Source of the DNA: CBDCVO01 sp965223085
GTDB lineage: Bacteria; Pseudomonadota; Gammaproteobacteria; Ga0077536
Direction: 5' to 3'
Assembly: GCA_965223085.1 (NCBI GenBank)
Contig: OZ244981.1
Coordinates: 434,001-498,000 of the forward strand
DNA: 64,000 nt
A program made the position numbers and the translations under genes. The notes under the pieces were generated by a model. That model ran no database searches, was not told where the DNA came from, and was given only the letters and a program-made list of their open reading frames with translations. Positions within the stretch are counted from its first letter, which is position 1. Each line of letters opens with the position of its first letter. Below, piece by piece: positions 9,130 through 18,069 of this stretch.

Positions 9130-9284
9130 ATACGATCCTCGGCATTATTTTTTCAAGTTGGACGGTTATCGTTTGCGTCGTTTTTCTCGGTGTGTGTGGA
9201 TGGGCGTGGAGTTCGGCACGGCGTGAAGAATTTGACGCAGCCGCGAACATACCATTCGAGCCGGACGACGAATTACATGGCTAA
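9126..9284 (+). CDS. ccoQ: CcoQ, small subunit IV of cbb3 oxidase
   Basis: A 52-residue single-span protein beginning MNTILGIIFSSWTVIVC with one hydrophobic helix, then WAWSSARREEFDAAANIPFEPDD, the usual cytosolic CcoQ tail. CcoQ stabilises the cbb3 complex. The ATG overlaps the ccoO stop (ATGA). A longer in-frame extension upstream runs inside ccoO and is not used here because the true start is set by the overlap and by family length. Confidence 0.93.
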   Translation: MNTILGIIFSSWTVIVCVVFLGVCGWAWSSARREEFDAAANIPFEPDDELHG

Positions 9285-9319
9285 AGACGACTTTTAACGA
9301 AACGCGGAGCTGAGTATTT

Positions 9320-10228
9320 ATGGCCGATTTCACGCATAGTTTTTGGAGCTGGTATGTCGCGATCGGCACGTTACTCGGCATCGCAACAATGGTCTACTTA
9401 GCGCGAGTGTTATCGGACCGCAACACACAGGCGGGTGCGGACGTCGGAACCAGTGGCCATGTGTGGGATGAAAACCTGGAAGAACTCAATAATCCACTCC
9501 CACGATGGTGGTTAAACCTGTTCTATATCACACTAGTGTGGGGGTTTATCTATTTGTTGCTGTATCCGGGACTCGGAGCTTTTCGTGGCTTTCTAGGGTG
9601 GTCGCAAACGAATCAGTACGAGCGTGAAATGGCCACCGCCGAAGCGCAATACGGCCCGCTATTTGCACAATATCAAGGCCAAGACCTTGCGACGATCGCT
9701 CGGGACCCTCAGGCCGTCGAAATCGGTCGACGCCTATTCTCGACCTATTGCACGACCTGCCACGGCTCCGACGCCGGTGGCGCACGCGGATTCCCTAATC
9801 TGCGCGACAGCGAGTGGCTGTGGGGTGGTACGCCGGCGCAAATCGAGGCCTCTATTCTCGAGGGGCGTCATGGTGCGATGCCGCCTTGGGGCGCCGTGTT
9901 GGGCGACGCAGGCGTCGAACGGGTCACCGCCTATGTGCAACTGCTCGGCGGTCAAGCAGCGGATCCGAAGCTCGCGGCTGCCGGTGCCGAACTCTACCAA
10001 ACGCACTGCGTTGTTTGCCACGGGGCCGAAGGCAGGGGCAACCCCCTGCTTGGGGCGCCAGATTTAACGAACGATATCTGGCTGCACGGGGGTAGCACGA
10101 AAAAAATCGCCGAATCGATCCGTGACGGACGCACGGGTGTGATGCCACCGCACCGGGAGTTTCTTGGTGCTGACAAAGCCCATGTGATTGCAGCTTATGT
10201 GGTGAGCTTGGGCGAAGATGCTCAGTAG
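9320..10228 (+). CDS. ccoP: CcoP, diheme cytochrome c subunit III of cbb3 oxidase
   Basis: Electron-entry subunit. Two N-terminal transmembrane helices (about 5-27 and 60-80, with the characteristic VWDENLEELNNPLPRWWLN loop) precede two cytochrome c domains with heme sites CTTCHGSDAGG and CVVCHGAEGRG. Axial-Met regions lie in HGAMPPWG and GVMPPHREFL. The 302-residue length is standard. It closes the structural ccoNOQP set; a small membrane-protein gene starts 18 bp further on. Confidence 0.97.
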   Translation: MADFTHSFWSWYVAIGTLLGIATMVYLARVLSDRNTQAGADVGTSGHVWDENLEELNNPLPRWWLNLFYITLVWGFIYLLLYPGLGAFRGFLGWSQTNQYEREMATAEAQYGPLFAQYQGQDLATIARDPQAVEIGRRLFSTYCTTCHGSDAGGARGFPNLRDSEWLWGGTPAQIEASILEGRHGAMPPWGAVLGDAGVERVTAYVQLLGGQAADPKLAAAGAELYQTHCVVCHGAEGRGNPLLGAPDLTNDIWLHGGSTKKIAESIRDGRTGVMPPHREFLGADKAHVIAAYVVSLGEDAQ

Positions 10229-10246
10229 CGTCGCTGCGCTGGCGCT

Positions 10247-10543
10247 ATGACCGCACGCATGTTCGACAACATTGGGTGGGTACCACCACAGCAGCGGATC
10301 GCCGCCGTTTTATGGATTTCCTTTCTGGCCGCGATCGTCGCGACTGGGGTTTTCTTTTCGGCCATCGATCCCATCGTCTTGCGCGCCTGCGTGCCATTTC
10401 CTGAAGTGAGTCGTTATGCCGCCTATTCGATCGGGTTTCTGCTATTTTGGCTCTTGACTGCGAGTGTTTCTTTGCTGGCGGTATTTTTCCTCTATCCTCG
10501 CCGTCAAGACAGCGCGGTGACCCCCTCTTCAAATATCAACTGA
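10247..10543 (+). CDS. Small two-helix membrane protein between ccoP and ccoG
   Basis: 98 residues with two predicted transmembrane helices (about 19-41 and 62-84) and a short charged tail; no cofactor motif. The position between ccoP and ccoG, 18 bp and 6 bp from its neighbours, makes operon membership nearly certain and suggests a role in cbb3 assembly, but I do not recognise a named family. It is not CcoQ (present) or CcoH (present). A second ATG four codons in (MFDN) is a possible start. Confidence 0.7.
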   Translation: MTARMFDNIGWVPPQQRIAAVLWISFLAAIVATGVFFSAIDPIVLRACVPFPEVSRYAAYSIGFLLFWLLTASVSLLAVFFLYPRRQDSAVTPSSNIN

Positions 10544-10549
10544 GGATGA

Positions 10550-11965
10550 ATGAATAAAACTGAGCCCGCCCTCCCACCAGCGGATAAATTCTCGCCTGAT
10601 TCCGTCGAACGGGCCCTTCTAGAAAAGAGTGAGAAAATCTACCCCCGGGAAGTACACGGGGTGTTCGCAAGCTTACGGCTCGTCACGGCATTAGGGTTGC
10701 TCGGGATTTTCTACCTCGTGCCATGGTTAAATTGGAATGGTCACCAAGCGTTGCTGTTCGACTTGCCGGCACGCAAGTTCCATATCTTCGGACTGACCCT
10801 CTGGCCGCAGGATTTTTTGTATTTGGCATTTCTGCTCATGCTGGCAGCATATGCTTTGTTCTTTTTTACCGCTCTTGCGGGCCGGTTATGGTGTGGTTAC
10901 GCATGCCCTCAAACCGTGTGGACGGAGTCATTTTTGTGGATCGAACGGCTCATCGAGGGTTCGCGCAATCAGCAAATACGTCGTGACAAAGGCCCTTGGA
11001 CCGCGGAGAAAATCCGCGTCAAAGTCACTAAGCACGCATTATGGATCGCGTTTGCCGTTTTTACTGGCTTTACTTTCGTCGGCTACTTCACCCCGATCCG
11101 TGACCTACTAAGTGGCCTGATTCGCTTCGAACTTAGTGGCTGGGAATGGTTTTGGATGCTGTTCTACGGTTTCGCGACTTACGGTAACGCCGGTTGGATG
11201 CGTGAGCAAGTATGCAAATATATGTGTCCCTACGCGCGCTTTCAAAGCGCCATGTTCGACCACGACACACTAGTTATTTCCTACGATCAGACTCGGGGTG
11301 AGCCCCGTGGCTCACGCCGTGCAAGCAGTGATCATCGTGCACAAGGCCTAGGTGATTGCATCAACTGCACGATGTGCGTGCAAGTCTGCCCAACGGGGAT
11401 CGATATACGCAATGGCCTGCAATATGAATGTATAGGATGTTCCGCGTGCATCGATGTGTGCAACGATGTGATGTCCAAAATGGGATATGCACCCAGCTTA
11501 ATTCGCTATACGACACAGCGTGCAATGGAAGGCGGAGAAACCAAAGTATTGCGCCCACGAATTTTGATTTACGCGTTTATTATGGCATGCCTTGGCGGCT
11601 TGTTCTTATTCTTGCTCGCGAACCGTACCCCAGTTGGCTTGGACGTTATCCGTGACCGCAATCAGCTCTATCGGGAAAGCCGCGGTTTAATTGAAAACGT
11701 CTACACGTTAAAAGTAATTAACCAAACCGACAAAGCCCAAAGGTATTCCTTGTCCGTAAAGGGATTGGCGGATGTGGAGGTCGTTATCGACCGTGAGCAG
11801 CTCCTCGCCGAAGGGGGTACCGTACTGACGATTCCAGTGGTGCTACGCACCCCGGAAGACGTCCTCACGAAGCGTGTCAGCGACGTATTGTTTTCAATAA
11901 CTGCCGACGATGATGCGATGCTGAGAACGACTGCGGCGGCAAAATTTATCGGGCCGTTGCCGTGA
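10550..11965 (+). CDS. ccoG: CcoG/RdxA/FixG, polyferredoxin-type cbb3 oxidase accessory protein
   Basis: Membrane iron-sulfur protein linked to copper reduction during cbb3 assembly. Seen: transmembrane helices, the family block CGYACPQTVWTE, the KYMCPYARFQ motif, and two ferredoxin-like clusters, CINCTMCVQVCPTGIDIRNG and CIGCSACIDVCNDVM. A C-terminal immunoglobulin-like periplasmic domain follows the last helix (after about residue 360). The 471 residues are typical. The start at 10550 is preferred over an ATG at 10546 that meets a stop after three codons. Its TGA overlaps the next gene's GTG. Confidence 0.95.
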   Translation: MNKTEPALPPADKFSPDSVERALLEKSEKIYPREVHGVFASLRLVTALGLLGIFYLVPWLNWNGHQALLFDLPARKFHIFGLTLWPQDFLYLAFLLMLAAYALFFFTALAGRLWCGYACPQTVWTESFLWIERLIEGSRNQQIRRDKGPWTAEKIRVKVTKHALWIAFAVFTGFTFVGYFTPIRDLLSGLIRFELSGWEWFWMLFYGFATYGNAGWMREQVCKYMCPYARFQSAMFDHDTLVISYDQTRGEPRGSRRASSDHRAQGLGDCINCTMCVQVCPTGIDIRNGLQYECIGCSACIDVCNDVMSKMGYAPSLIRYTTQRAMEGGETKVLRPRILIYAFIMACLGGLFLFLLANRTPVGLDVIRDRNQLYRESRGLIENVYTLKVINQTDKAQRYSLSVKGLADVEVVIDREQLLAEGGTVLTIPVVLRTPEDVLTKRVSDVLFSITADDDAMLRTTAAAKFIGPLP

Positions 11966-12444
11966 CACCTACCGATCTTTCACCGCTAGCAACGCGACCA
12001 TGGTATCGTGATTACTATATCTGGCTACTAATCGCGTTCCCGCTGAGCGCCGTGATCGGAGGTCTCGTTACGCTCTATTTTGCGATCGCATCCTACGATG
12101 GCCTGGTCGTCGACGACTACTATAAACACGGGCTCGAAATCAACAAAACACTCGCCCGTGACCATCGAGCCAATGAACTTGGACTCAGCGCCACAACGGA
12201 TATCGACAACACGCGAGGCGTTATTCATGTACGCCTGGCGACGACATCGGCCTATGTCCTGCCCGAGTCAGTAGTAGTGCATTTAAGCCACGCGACGCGG
12301 GCAGGGTTCGATCGGGATTTCGAGCTCCACAACACAGGCGACGGTTATTACCGGCGCGTGATAGAACCGCTCGCTGCTGGCGACTGGTACATCGAAATTG
12401 CCGCAGATGAATGGCGTCTACTGACGCGCTGGGCAAACCGATAA
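11962..12444 (+). CDS. ccoH: CcoH/FixH-family cbb3 oxidase assembly protein
   Basis: 160 residues with one N-terminal transmembrane helix (about 19-41) after the RPWYRDYYIWLLIAFP entry, then the VVDDYYKHGLEINKTLARD segment typical of FixH, and a periplasmic domain. FixH/CcoH interacts with cbb3 assembly intermediates. The GTG start is set by the 4-base overlap GTGA with ccoG. Last gene of the cco operon; it converges on fnr 23 bp away with no clear hairpin terminator between them. Confidence 0.9.
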   Translation: MTPTDLSPLATRPWYRDYYIWLLIAFPLSAVIGGLVTLYFAIASYDGLVVDDYYKHGLEINKTLARDHRANELGLSATTDIDNTRGVIHVRLATTSAYVLPESVVVHLSHATRAGFDRDFELHNTGDGYYRRVIEPLAAGDWYIEIAADEWRLLTRWANR

Positions 12445-12467
12445 AAAAACGACTTCGCTTACCCGCC

Positions 12468-13223
12468 TCAACCCAAGGATGCTCTCGCCGTCGTATCATC
12501 CATCGCCGCGGCGGTCAGCTTGGAAAATGAAACGATACGCACAAATCGCCGATCAACGTCGAGCACACCACGGCGTTGGAAGTCGCTAAATAGACGACTC
12601 ATGGTTTCAACCGCTACGGCGAGATAATTGGCGATCTCTTGCCGCGACATCGGCAAATTGAATTCCTGTGCCGAACAACCCCGACCTCTAAATCGACGCG
12701 AGAGATACAACAGAAAAGCTGCGAGGCGTGCTTGCGCCGATTTTTGACCCAACAACAGCGCATGGTGCTCTTTCTCTAGCAGCTGCGCGGAACCAGCACG
12801 CATTACGCCCGCGAGCAATTTCGGCGAGGCACTGGCAAGCCGATTGAGGCGCTCGTAGGGCAACACGCAAACTGCAGACGTTTCCAGTAAAACCGCCGAA
12901 GTCTGGTGCTCACCGTCCGACACTGCGTCAAAGCCGATAAGATCGCCGGGAAAGTGGAATGCGACGATTTGCTCGCAACCATCCTCGCTGTCCAGATAAC
13001 ACTTCACAGTGCCCGATCGCACCATGTAGAACGCCCTCAGCGGTTGGCCTTGATGAAATAGATAGGTGCGCCGTTTCAGCGGTGCCTTACACGCAAATTG
13101 GCTGGTCGTGCCGGTACGCTGTTCGCGGCATGGTCCCCGCCGAGTTGTAGAACATAACTCGGACCACTGGCAAGTCTCACAACGGCGAACTAAGTTGGGA
13201 AAATCAATGACATTTCCGAGCAT
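12468..13223 (-). CDS. fnr: FNR-type oxygen-responsive Crp-family regulator
   Basis: Transcription factor with a cNMP-like domain and C-terminal HTH. All four [4Fe-4S] ligands of E. coli FNR appear to be present: C15, C18 and C24 in CETCQWSELC, and C119 in LLETSAVCVLPYERL, aligning with FNR C122. The HTH reads MSRQEIANYLAVAVETMSRL with the ETxSR recognition helix expected to read TTGAT half sites, matching the box at 6818-6831. This is thus FNR proper, not the cysteine-free FixK that usually follows fixLJ in rhizobia. It sits 96 bp downstream of fixJ on the same strand and converges on the cco operon. Confidence 0.93.
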   Translation of the reverse strand: MLGNVIDFPNLVRRCETCQWSELCSTTRRGPCREQRTGTTSQFACKAPLKRRTYLFHQGQPLRAFYMVRSGTVKCYLDSEDGCEQIVAFHFPGDLIGFDAVSDGEHQTSAVLLETSAVCVLPYERLNRLASASPKLLAGVMRAGSAQLLEKEHHALLLGQKSAQARLAAFLLYLSRRFRGRGCSAQEFNLPMSRQEIANYLAVAVETMSRLFSDFQRRGVLDVDRRFVRIVSFSKLTAAAMDDTTARASLG

Positions 13224-13301
13224 AAACTGCTCCTTGCAAATTTACTCGCACCCAAAGTAATTTTGGACCCTAAAGGAGGCAATGGAAATTCGCGGATCTC
13301 C

Positions 13302-13326
13302 GTAAGTTTACTGCGGGAACTACGTA
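13302..13326 (-). promoter_or_regulatory. Candidate FixJ box in front of fnr, overlapping the fixJ stop
   Basis: On the minus strand TACGTAGTTCCC is followed by GCAGTAAACTTAC, giving GTA...TTAC arms of the sort bound by FixJ-family regulators. It overlaps the fixJ stop codon (ACG TAG) and lies about 80-100 bp upstream of the fnr ATG, a sensible place for activation of fnr by phosphorylated FixJ. The match is to a loose remembered consensus, so this is a proposal. Confidence 0.4.
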
Positions 13327-13967
13327 TCCTCCGCTAGATATCTGCTTAGTTCGGGCCCCCGCATGAATCGCATGGCCATAGTGACCAATTCGGCGAACGA
13401 TTTGGCGCCCGTTTTTGACATCACTTTCGCACGATGGATCTCGATAGTGCGCTCGCTTAAACCAAGTTCCACCGCAATCACTTTGTTAGCTTGCCCTGCC
13501 ACCACACGCTGCAAGACCTCGCTCTCCCGCGCGCTGAGTTTAGAGAAACGGGTTTGTAGTGCAGCGAACTTCGCCGCCTCGATACGGTTTTGCTGATCTA
13601 AGGCCAAGGCTTGATTAATACGATCCAGCAAATCTTGATCGTTGAAAGGCTTTTCGACGAAATCCAGGGCGCCTTCACGTAACGCTTGCACCGCCATCGC
13701 AACGTCACCATGCCCTGTAATGAATACGATTGGCAACATAACGCCGATGTCCTTGAGCACTTGTTGAAGCTCTAGGCCACTCATAGCAGGCATTCTTATA
13801 TCTAGAACTAAACACCCAGCGTCATCCACCGTTATTCTATCTAAAAAATGCCTCGCGGTCGGAAACGCTTCCGCGCGCAAACCCACTGATTTGACTAGTA
13901 GTTCCAAAGAATAGCGCACAGCACTGTCATCGTCGACGATGAAAACAGTTGCTTGAGTGCTATTCAT
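13320..13967 (-). CDS. fixJ: FixJ-type response regulator (REC-LuxR)
   Basis: 215 residues. The REC domain has the acidic triad in FIVDDDS (12-14), phospho-Asp D56 in LVLDIRMPAMSG, and the conserved Lys in VEKPFND (about 106). The LuxR-type HTH follows (LSARESEVLQRVVAGQANKVIAVEL, then SERTIEIHRAKVMSK). The arrangement is FixJ. It overlaps fixL by 8 bases and is followed by fnr, giving fixL-fixJ-fnr, parallel to rhizobial fixL-fixJ-fixK. Confidence 0.92.
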   Translation of the reverse strand: MNSTQATVFIVDDDSAVRYSLELLVKSVGLRAEAFPTARHFLDRITVDDAGCLVLDIRMPAMSGLELQQVLKDIGVMLPIVFITGHGDVAMAVQALREGALDFVEKPFNDQDLLDRINQALALDQQNRIEAAKFAALQTRFSKLSARESEVLQRVVAGQANKVIAVELGLSERTIEIHRAKVMSKTGAKSFAELVTMAMRFMRGPELSRYLAEDT

Positions 13968-15489
13968 CGACTTTTCGCCTCACGGTATTCCCAGCCACGG
14001 GCAGTTCCACAATGAATCGCGCCCCACCCCACCCGTTCTTCTCGTAACGCAACACGCCGCCGTGCGCTGCGACGATCGAATGGCTTATAGACAAACCCAA
14101 ACCCATGCCGTGTTCCTTAGTGGTAAAAAAAGGTTGAAATAAGTGTTGCCGGGCAACCTCATCGATACCCGGGCCATGATCGTCGAAAGACGCTTCGACC
14201 ACTGTTCCGCAAAGATGCGTAACAATGCGTATACGACGTCGATCTTCTCCAACATCTCGCATCGCGTCAATCGCGTTGCGAATCAAATTTAGACATACCT
14301 GTTGGATTTGCACGCTGTCGATAAACACATTGGGTAAGTCTCCCTGCAAATCCAGCTCGATCGCTATTTTCGCTTTGCGGACGTCTATCATTGCGAGATC
14401 TAAGACACTCGTGATGACTGGGTTGAGGTCAATGGTGTCTTTCGTACTGTCTCGCTTGGTAACAAACGCCCTGATCTGCTTAACAACTTCACCGGCACGC
14501 AGGGCTTGTTCCGCAATGTGATCGAACGCCACCCTCATAGTTTTGGAGTCCAACGCGCCGGACGACGCTAGTCGTTGGCACGCTTGTGCTTGAGTGGATA
14601 TTGCCGTGAGCGGTTGATTGATCTCATGGGCAATAACCGATGCCATTTCGCCGAGCGTAGTTAGTCTACCTGCGTGGGCAAGTTGCTCGCGAAATTGACG
14701 CGCACATTCCTCCGCTTCGATTCGCTCGGTTAAGTCGACGACCTGCCCAATCAGTTGCCGCGGCTGGTCACTGTCGTGAATACTGCCGAGATGAATGAGA
14801 ACCTCTCGACGAACGTTGCCACGGCCTATGCACTGCGCTTCGATCACCTCTACGGTGTTATCGTGCTGCAAAACCGCGGCCAAGGCCGCCTCGTAAGTTA
14901 GGTTAGGCGTAAAAAAATCCGTCCATGGACAACCAATGATCTCGGCTTCCCGGCGACCTAGCGAATGACATAAAACCGGATTTGTACGGGTAATTAGGTT
15001 ATTTGCATCGGCGGTAAAAATGCCGATGGGTGCATGTTCCACGACCAAGCGCAACGCCCGCTCACGCTCCTGCAGCGCGTTCTCGACACCTTTACGTCGC
15101 GAGATGTCGCGCACCACACCGACAAACTTAGGACTCGTCGATGTCGCAATTTCACCGACCGCGAGTTCTATCGGGAACACCTCCCCGTCCGCGCGACGAC
15201 CGAGCGTTTCGCGGCCGATGCCTATGATTTTCGCATCACCCGTGGCGAGATAGTTCTGCATATGTTCGCGATGATCGTTACCATCGGGTTCGGGCATCAA
15301 AACGGCGACGTTCTTGCCGATCACATCCGCTGCCCGGTAGCGGAAAATCGCCTCGGCGCCCGCGTTGAACGTCTCGATCACACCACGACGATCAGTCACG
15401 ATGATGCCGTCGACCACGGCATCTAGCAAGCCATGATACTGCGCAAGCAGCTCGGGAAAGTCGACAGCCGTGAGCTCTTCTACCGACAT
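13960..15489 (-). CDS. fixL: FixL-type oxygen-sensing histidine kinase with heme-PAS domain
   Basis: 509 residues: PAS (about 15-130), second PAS (about 145-255), HisKA and HATPase. The first PAS carries the FixL heme-PAS signature MPEPDGNDHREHM followed by AKIIGIGRETLGRRADG. Its H73 aligns with the proximal heme His200 of Bradyrhizobium FixL, and R93, exactly 20 residues later, with the O2-sensing Arg220. Phospho-His is H288 in VIAHEINQPLTA; the ATPase has the N-box NLIRNAIDAM, DHGPGI and GMGLGLSISH. It has no transmembrane segment, so it is a soluble sensor. Oxygen binding to heme would switch off the kinase. Promoter region 15490-15763 holds no other gene. Confidence 0.9.
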   Translation of the reverse strand: MSVEELTAVDFPELLAQYHGLLDAVVDGIIVTDRRGVIETFNAGAEAIFRYRAADVIGKNVAVLMPEPDGNDHREHMQNYLATGDAKIIGIGRETLGRRADGEVFPIELAVGEIATSTSPKFVGVVRDISRRKGVENALQERERALRLVVEHAPIGIFTADANNLITRTNPVLCHSLGRREAEIIGCPWTDFFTPNLTYEAALAAVLQHDNTVEVIEAQCIGRGNVRREVLIHLGSIHDSDQPRQLIGQVVDLTERIEAEECARQFREQLAHAGRLTTLGEMASVIAHEINQPLTAISTQAQACQRLASSGALDSKTMRVAFDHIAEQALRAGEVVKQIRAFVTKRDSTKDTIDLNPVITSVLDLAMIDVRKAKIAIELDLQGDLPNVFIDSVQIQQVCLNLIRNAIDAMRDVGEDRRRIRIVTHLCGTVVEASFDDHGPGIDEVARQHLFQPFFTTKEHGMGLGLSISHSIVAAHGGVLRYEKNGWGGARFIVELPVAGNTVRRKVDE

Positions 15490-15763
15490 AACAACTTCAC
15501 CTTTTACTCGCCTAGCCGCTCGTAACTACCATCATAGTGCATCGGCGGCGCAAGGCACACCGCGCTCGGTGGGCACTATCCGCAAGCGTATGTCAACGCG
15601 CCGCACGGGGCGGTATTATTACCAGCGCCGTGTGCTTTTCAGTGGGGTAACTTCGTGGCAAACTCAAAGCCCTCTAATCGATATCCTGAGCCGGATTTTC
15701 GATTAGTCTGTTTGTGCTTGGGGGAATGTACAGGCATTTTCGATCCCACAGGAATGGAATCTC

Positions 15764-16585
15764 ATGACCAGGAAGTCAGGAACGTTGTCGCCACGTTCCA
15801 GCGATCCCGCGCGTCGCGAACGCGGCGGCAGTCGCCAGCTGCTGTTGGTTGACGACAGCCCGACGAGTTTAAAGGTCTCACAGCTTAGGCTGCAAGCCGC
15901 CGGACACCGGGTCTGCACGGCGATGAATGGTGCAACTGGGCTAGCACTGTTGCGTGCGGGTAACTTTGATCTCGTCGTGCTGGATTGGCATCTACCGGAT
16001 ATGCGCGGTGGAGAATTTCTCGTCTCCCACCGACGTGCAAGCCGAGAACCTGTGCCCGTTGTCGTGCTTACCGCCGACACCCGACCACGAATATTAACGA
16101 CGATACGACGCGTTGGTGCGGTAAGCTGCCTGTGCAAGCCGGTCAGTTCTCGCGTATTGATTATGGCCGTCGCTAAGTTCGCCAAAACGACTGCGAGGCA
16201 AGGTGGTTTTGAACGCCTGCAAACATCGGACAGCATTTCGATCGACGGCTTTTTGGGTGAGGTACAGGCAATCTGCGCGCAACTCAACCACATCGCAGCC
16301 CAGGATCACTGCCCAGAACGTGAACGTGACTATCGCAACACATTACACCGCTTGAAAGGCTTGGCCGCCGTCGTTCGAGAACCTCAAATGCTGTGCCGAG
16401 TGAGTGCGCACGAAACCTTGGCAGAGTGCGACATGATACCCGAGCATCGTCGTTTCATCGCCGATCTAGTCGCAGTGCTTCCCGCGCTATCTGGCGACCG
16501 CAACAGCGTCTCGGAACGCTGCACGCCCGAGCAGTTCGAAAAAGAACTCACCACGCTTATTACACGCAATCGAAAACTTAGGTGA
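15764..16585 (+). CDS. Orphan REC-Hpt protein (response receiver plus phosphotransfer domain)
   Basis: 273 residues. The receiver has the acidic pair D30-D31 (LLLVDDSPTS), phospho-Asp D74 (VVLDWHLPDM) and K125 (CLCKPVSS). The C-terminal half contains YRNTLHRLKGLAAVV, resembling the Hpt signature HxLKG with H195 as the likely phosphorylated His. No DNA-binding or enzymatic output is visible. Such proteins relay phosphate in multistep circuits; no hybrid kinase is in the window, so the partner is elsewhere. It is divergent from fixL and convergent with the Sel1 gene. Confidence 0.75.
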   Translation: MTRKSGTLSPRSSDPARRERGGSRQLLLVDDSPTSLKVSQLRLQAAGHRVCTAMNGATGLALLRAGNFDLVVLDWHLPDMRGGEFLVSHRRASREPVPVVVLTADTRPRILTTIRRVGAVSCLCKPVSSRVLIMAVAKFAKTTARQGGFERLQTSDSISIDGFLGEVQAICAQLNHIAAQDHCPERERDYRNTLHRLKGLAAVVREPQMLCRVSAHETLAECDMIPEHRRFIADLVAVLPALSGDRNSVSERCTPEQFEKELTTLITRNRKLR

Positions 16586-16611
16586 GCGGAGTACTACCTC
16601 GGGTGTGAACA

Positions 16612-17880
16612 TCAAACCTTGTCGAACACATGGCTCCGTCGTGCTTCGAGTTCCTCGAGAATTTCAGCGTGACGTTGCTCGGCGATGTATTCGAGTTCAA
16701 CGCGCTTCTCATCTGTCACACCCTCGGCCAGGTTACCTAATGAACGTTCGGCACCGCGATCGCCAAGAATGCTCGCCAAATAATACGCGATAAAGGATTC
16801 GTCGAGATCCTGCGCCACACCCTTCCCCGTACGGTACATCGAACCGAGCGCGCGGTACGCACGACTTTCACCGTTACGGGCGGCTTTTTTATACCACCAG
16901 TAGGCCTTCTTGAAATCTCGTTTTGCTCCCTCGGCAACGGCATAAACCATGCCCAGACGCATTTGTGCTTTGGGGTGATCCGAGCGCGCGCTTTGTTTGA
17001 AGTACGCGATCGCGCGTGCTGCGTCTGCGGGGACACCACGCCCGGCTTCGTAGCATTTTCCAAGTACGTACGTGGCATCTGCGTGTCCATTTTCCGCCGC
17101 TAGTTGCAACCATTCCGCGGCGCGTTTCACCCGCGCACCGGAGCGTTCGCGCAACAGCAACATCGCGTAAGTATATTGTGCTTCCGTGTGACCTCGTTTG
17201 GCGGCGAAGCGCAACAGTTTTTCTGCCCGCCTGCGATTCTTGCCCACGCCGAGCCCAGTTGCGTACATGCGGCCTAACAGAAATACCGCGCGGGCATACC
17301 CTTGTTTTGCTGCCGCCTTGAGCCAATAACACGCTTTTTCAAAATCCTGATCGACACCAAACCCAGTCGCATAAGCACGACCGAGCGCGAACTGCGCTTT
17401 TGCATAAGCTTCGTTCGCTGCCTTTCGATACCACTCGATTGCCACCGGCGGATCACGGTAAGCACCCTCTCCGCTGGCGAGCATTTCCGCGAGTTGAAAA
17501 CAACCTCTGATATCACCTAAATCCGCCGCGCTGCTATACCATGTCATTGCTTCGCGTGGATCGGCTTCAACGCCCATGCCATTTTCGTAGAACCAACCGC
17601 CGAGCGTAAGCGCCTGAGGATGTTGCTGCTCGGCGGCAAGACGCAACCAGCGCCACGCCTGGTCGAAGTCAAGCTCTACACCTTGACCACTCGCGTAGAG
17701 TTTCGCTAGCCGATATTGCGCGACCGGATCGCCGCGCTCTGCGGAACGCAAATAGAGTATAGCGGTAACACGGCTAACACCGCGTTTACTGCTACCCGTC
17801 TGCAAAGAAACAGTTTTCTCTAGGATCTCCCGCTCCCCATTGACGATGACGAGCTCAGTACCTTGTTCCGAAGATACCAT
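16612..17880 (-). CDS. Sel1-like repeat protein
   Basis: 422 residues made almost entirely of about nine Sel1-like (SLR/TPR-related) repeats, for example AQYRLAKLYASGQGVELDFDQA, AQFALGRAYATGFGVDQDFEKA and ATYVLGKCYEAGRGVPADAARA, so a helical solenoid binding surface. There is no signal peptide, so it is probably cytosolic; the first 50 residues are not repetitive. SLR proteins serve as scaffolds in many processes, and no partner can be read here. 189 bp separate its start from hyuB. Confidence 0.85.
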   Translation of the reverse strand: MVSSEQGTELVIVNGEREILEKTVSLQTGSSKRGVSRVTAILYLRSAERGDPVAQYRLAKLYASGQGVELDFDQAWRWLRLAAEQQHPQALTLGGWFYENGMGVEADPREAMTWYSSAADLGDIRGCFQLAEMLASGEGAYRDPPVAIEWYRKAANEAYAKAQFALGRAYATGFGVDQDFEKACYWLKAAAKQGYARAVFLLGRMYATGLGVGKNRRRAEKLLRFAAKRGHTEAQYTYAMLLLRERSGARVKRAAEWLQLAAENGHADATYVLGKCYEAGRGVPADAARAIAYFKQSARSDHPKAQMRLGMVYAVAEGAKRDFKKAYWWYKKAARNGESRAYRALGSMYRTGKGVAQDLDESFIAYYLASILGDRGAERSLGNLAEGVTDEKRVELEYIAEQRHAEILEELEARRSHVFDKV

Positions 17881-18069
17881 CGTTTAGCCTTTGCGACACA
17901 CATTATCCGCTCCGGATCACCTACCTAGCGCCATGTGCTGGTTCTTTGAACGGTTACCAAATGCCGGATATCTCTCCATACTCATATTAAGCGAATAATT
18001 CCACCGTCGCGAAAATTTGGTCAGAATTTCGCATGCGGTCACATTTTTCTACACTGTCAAGTAAGCTCA

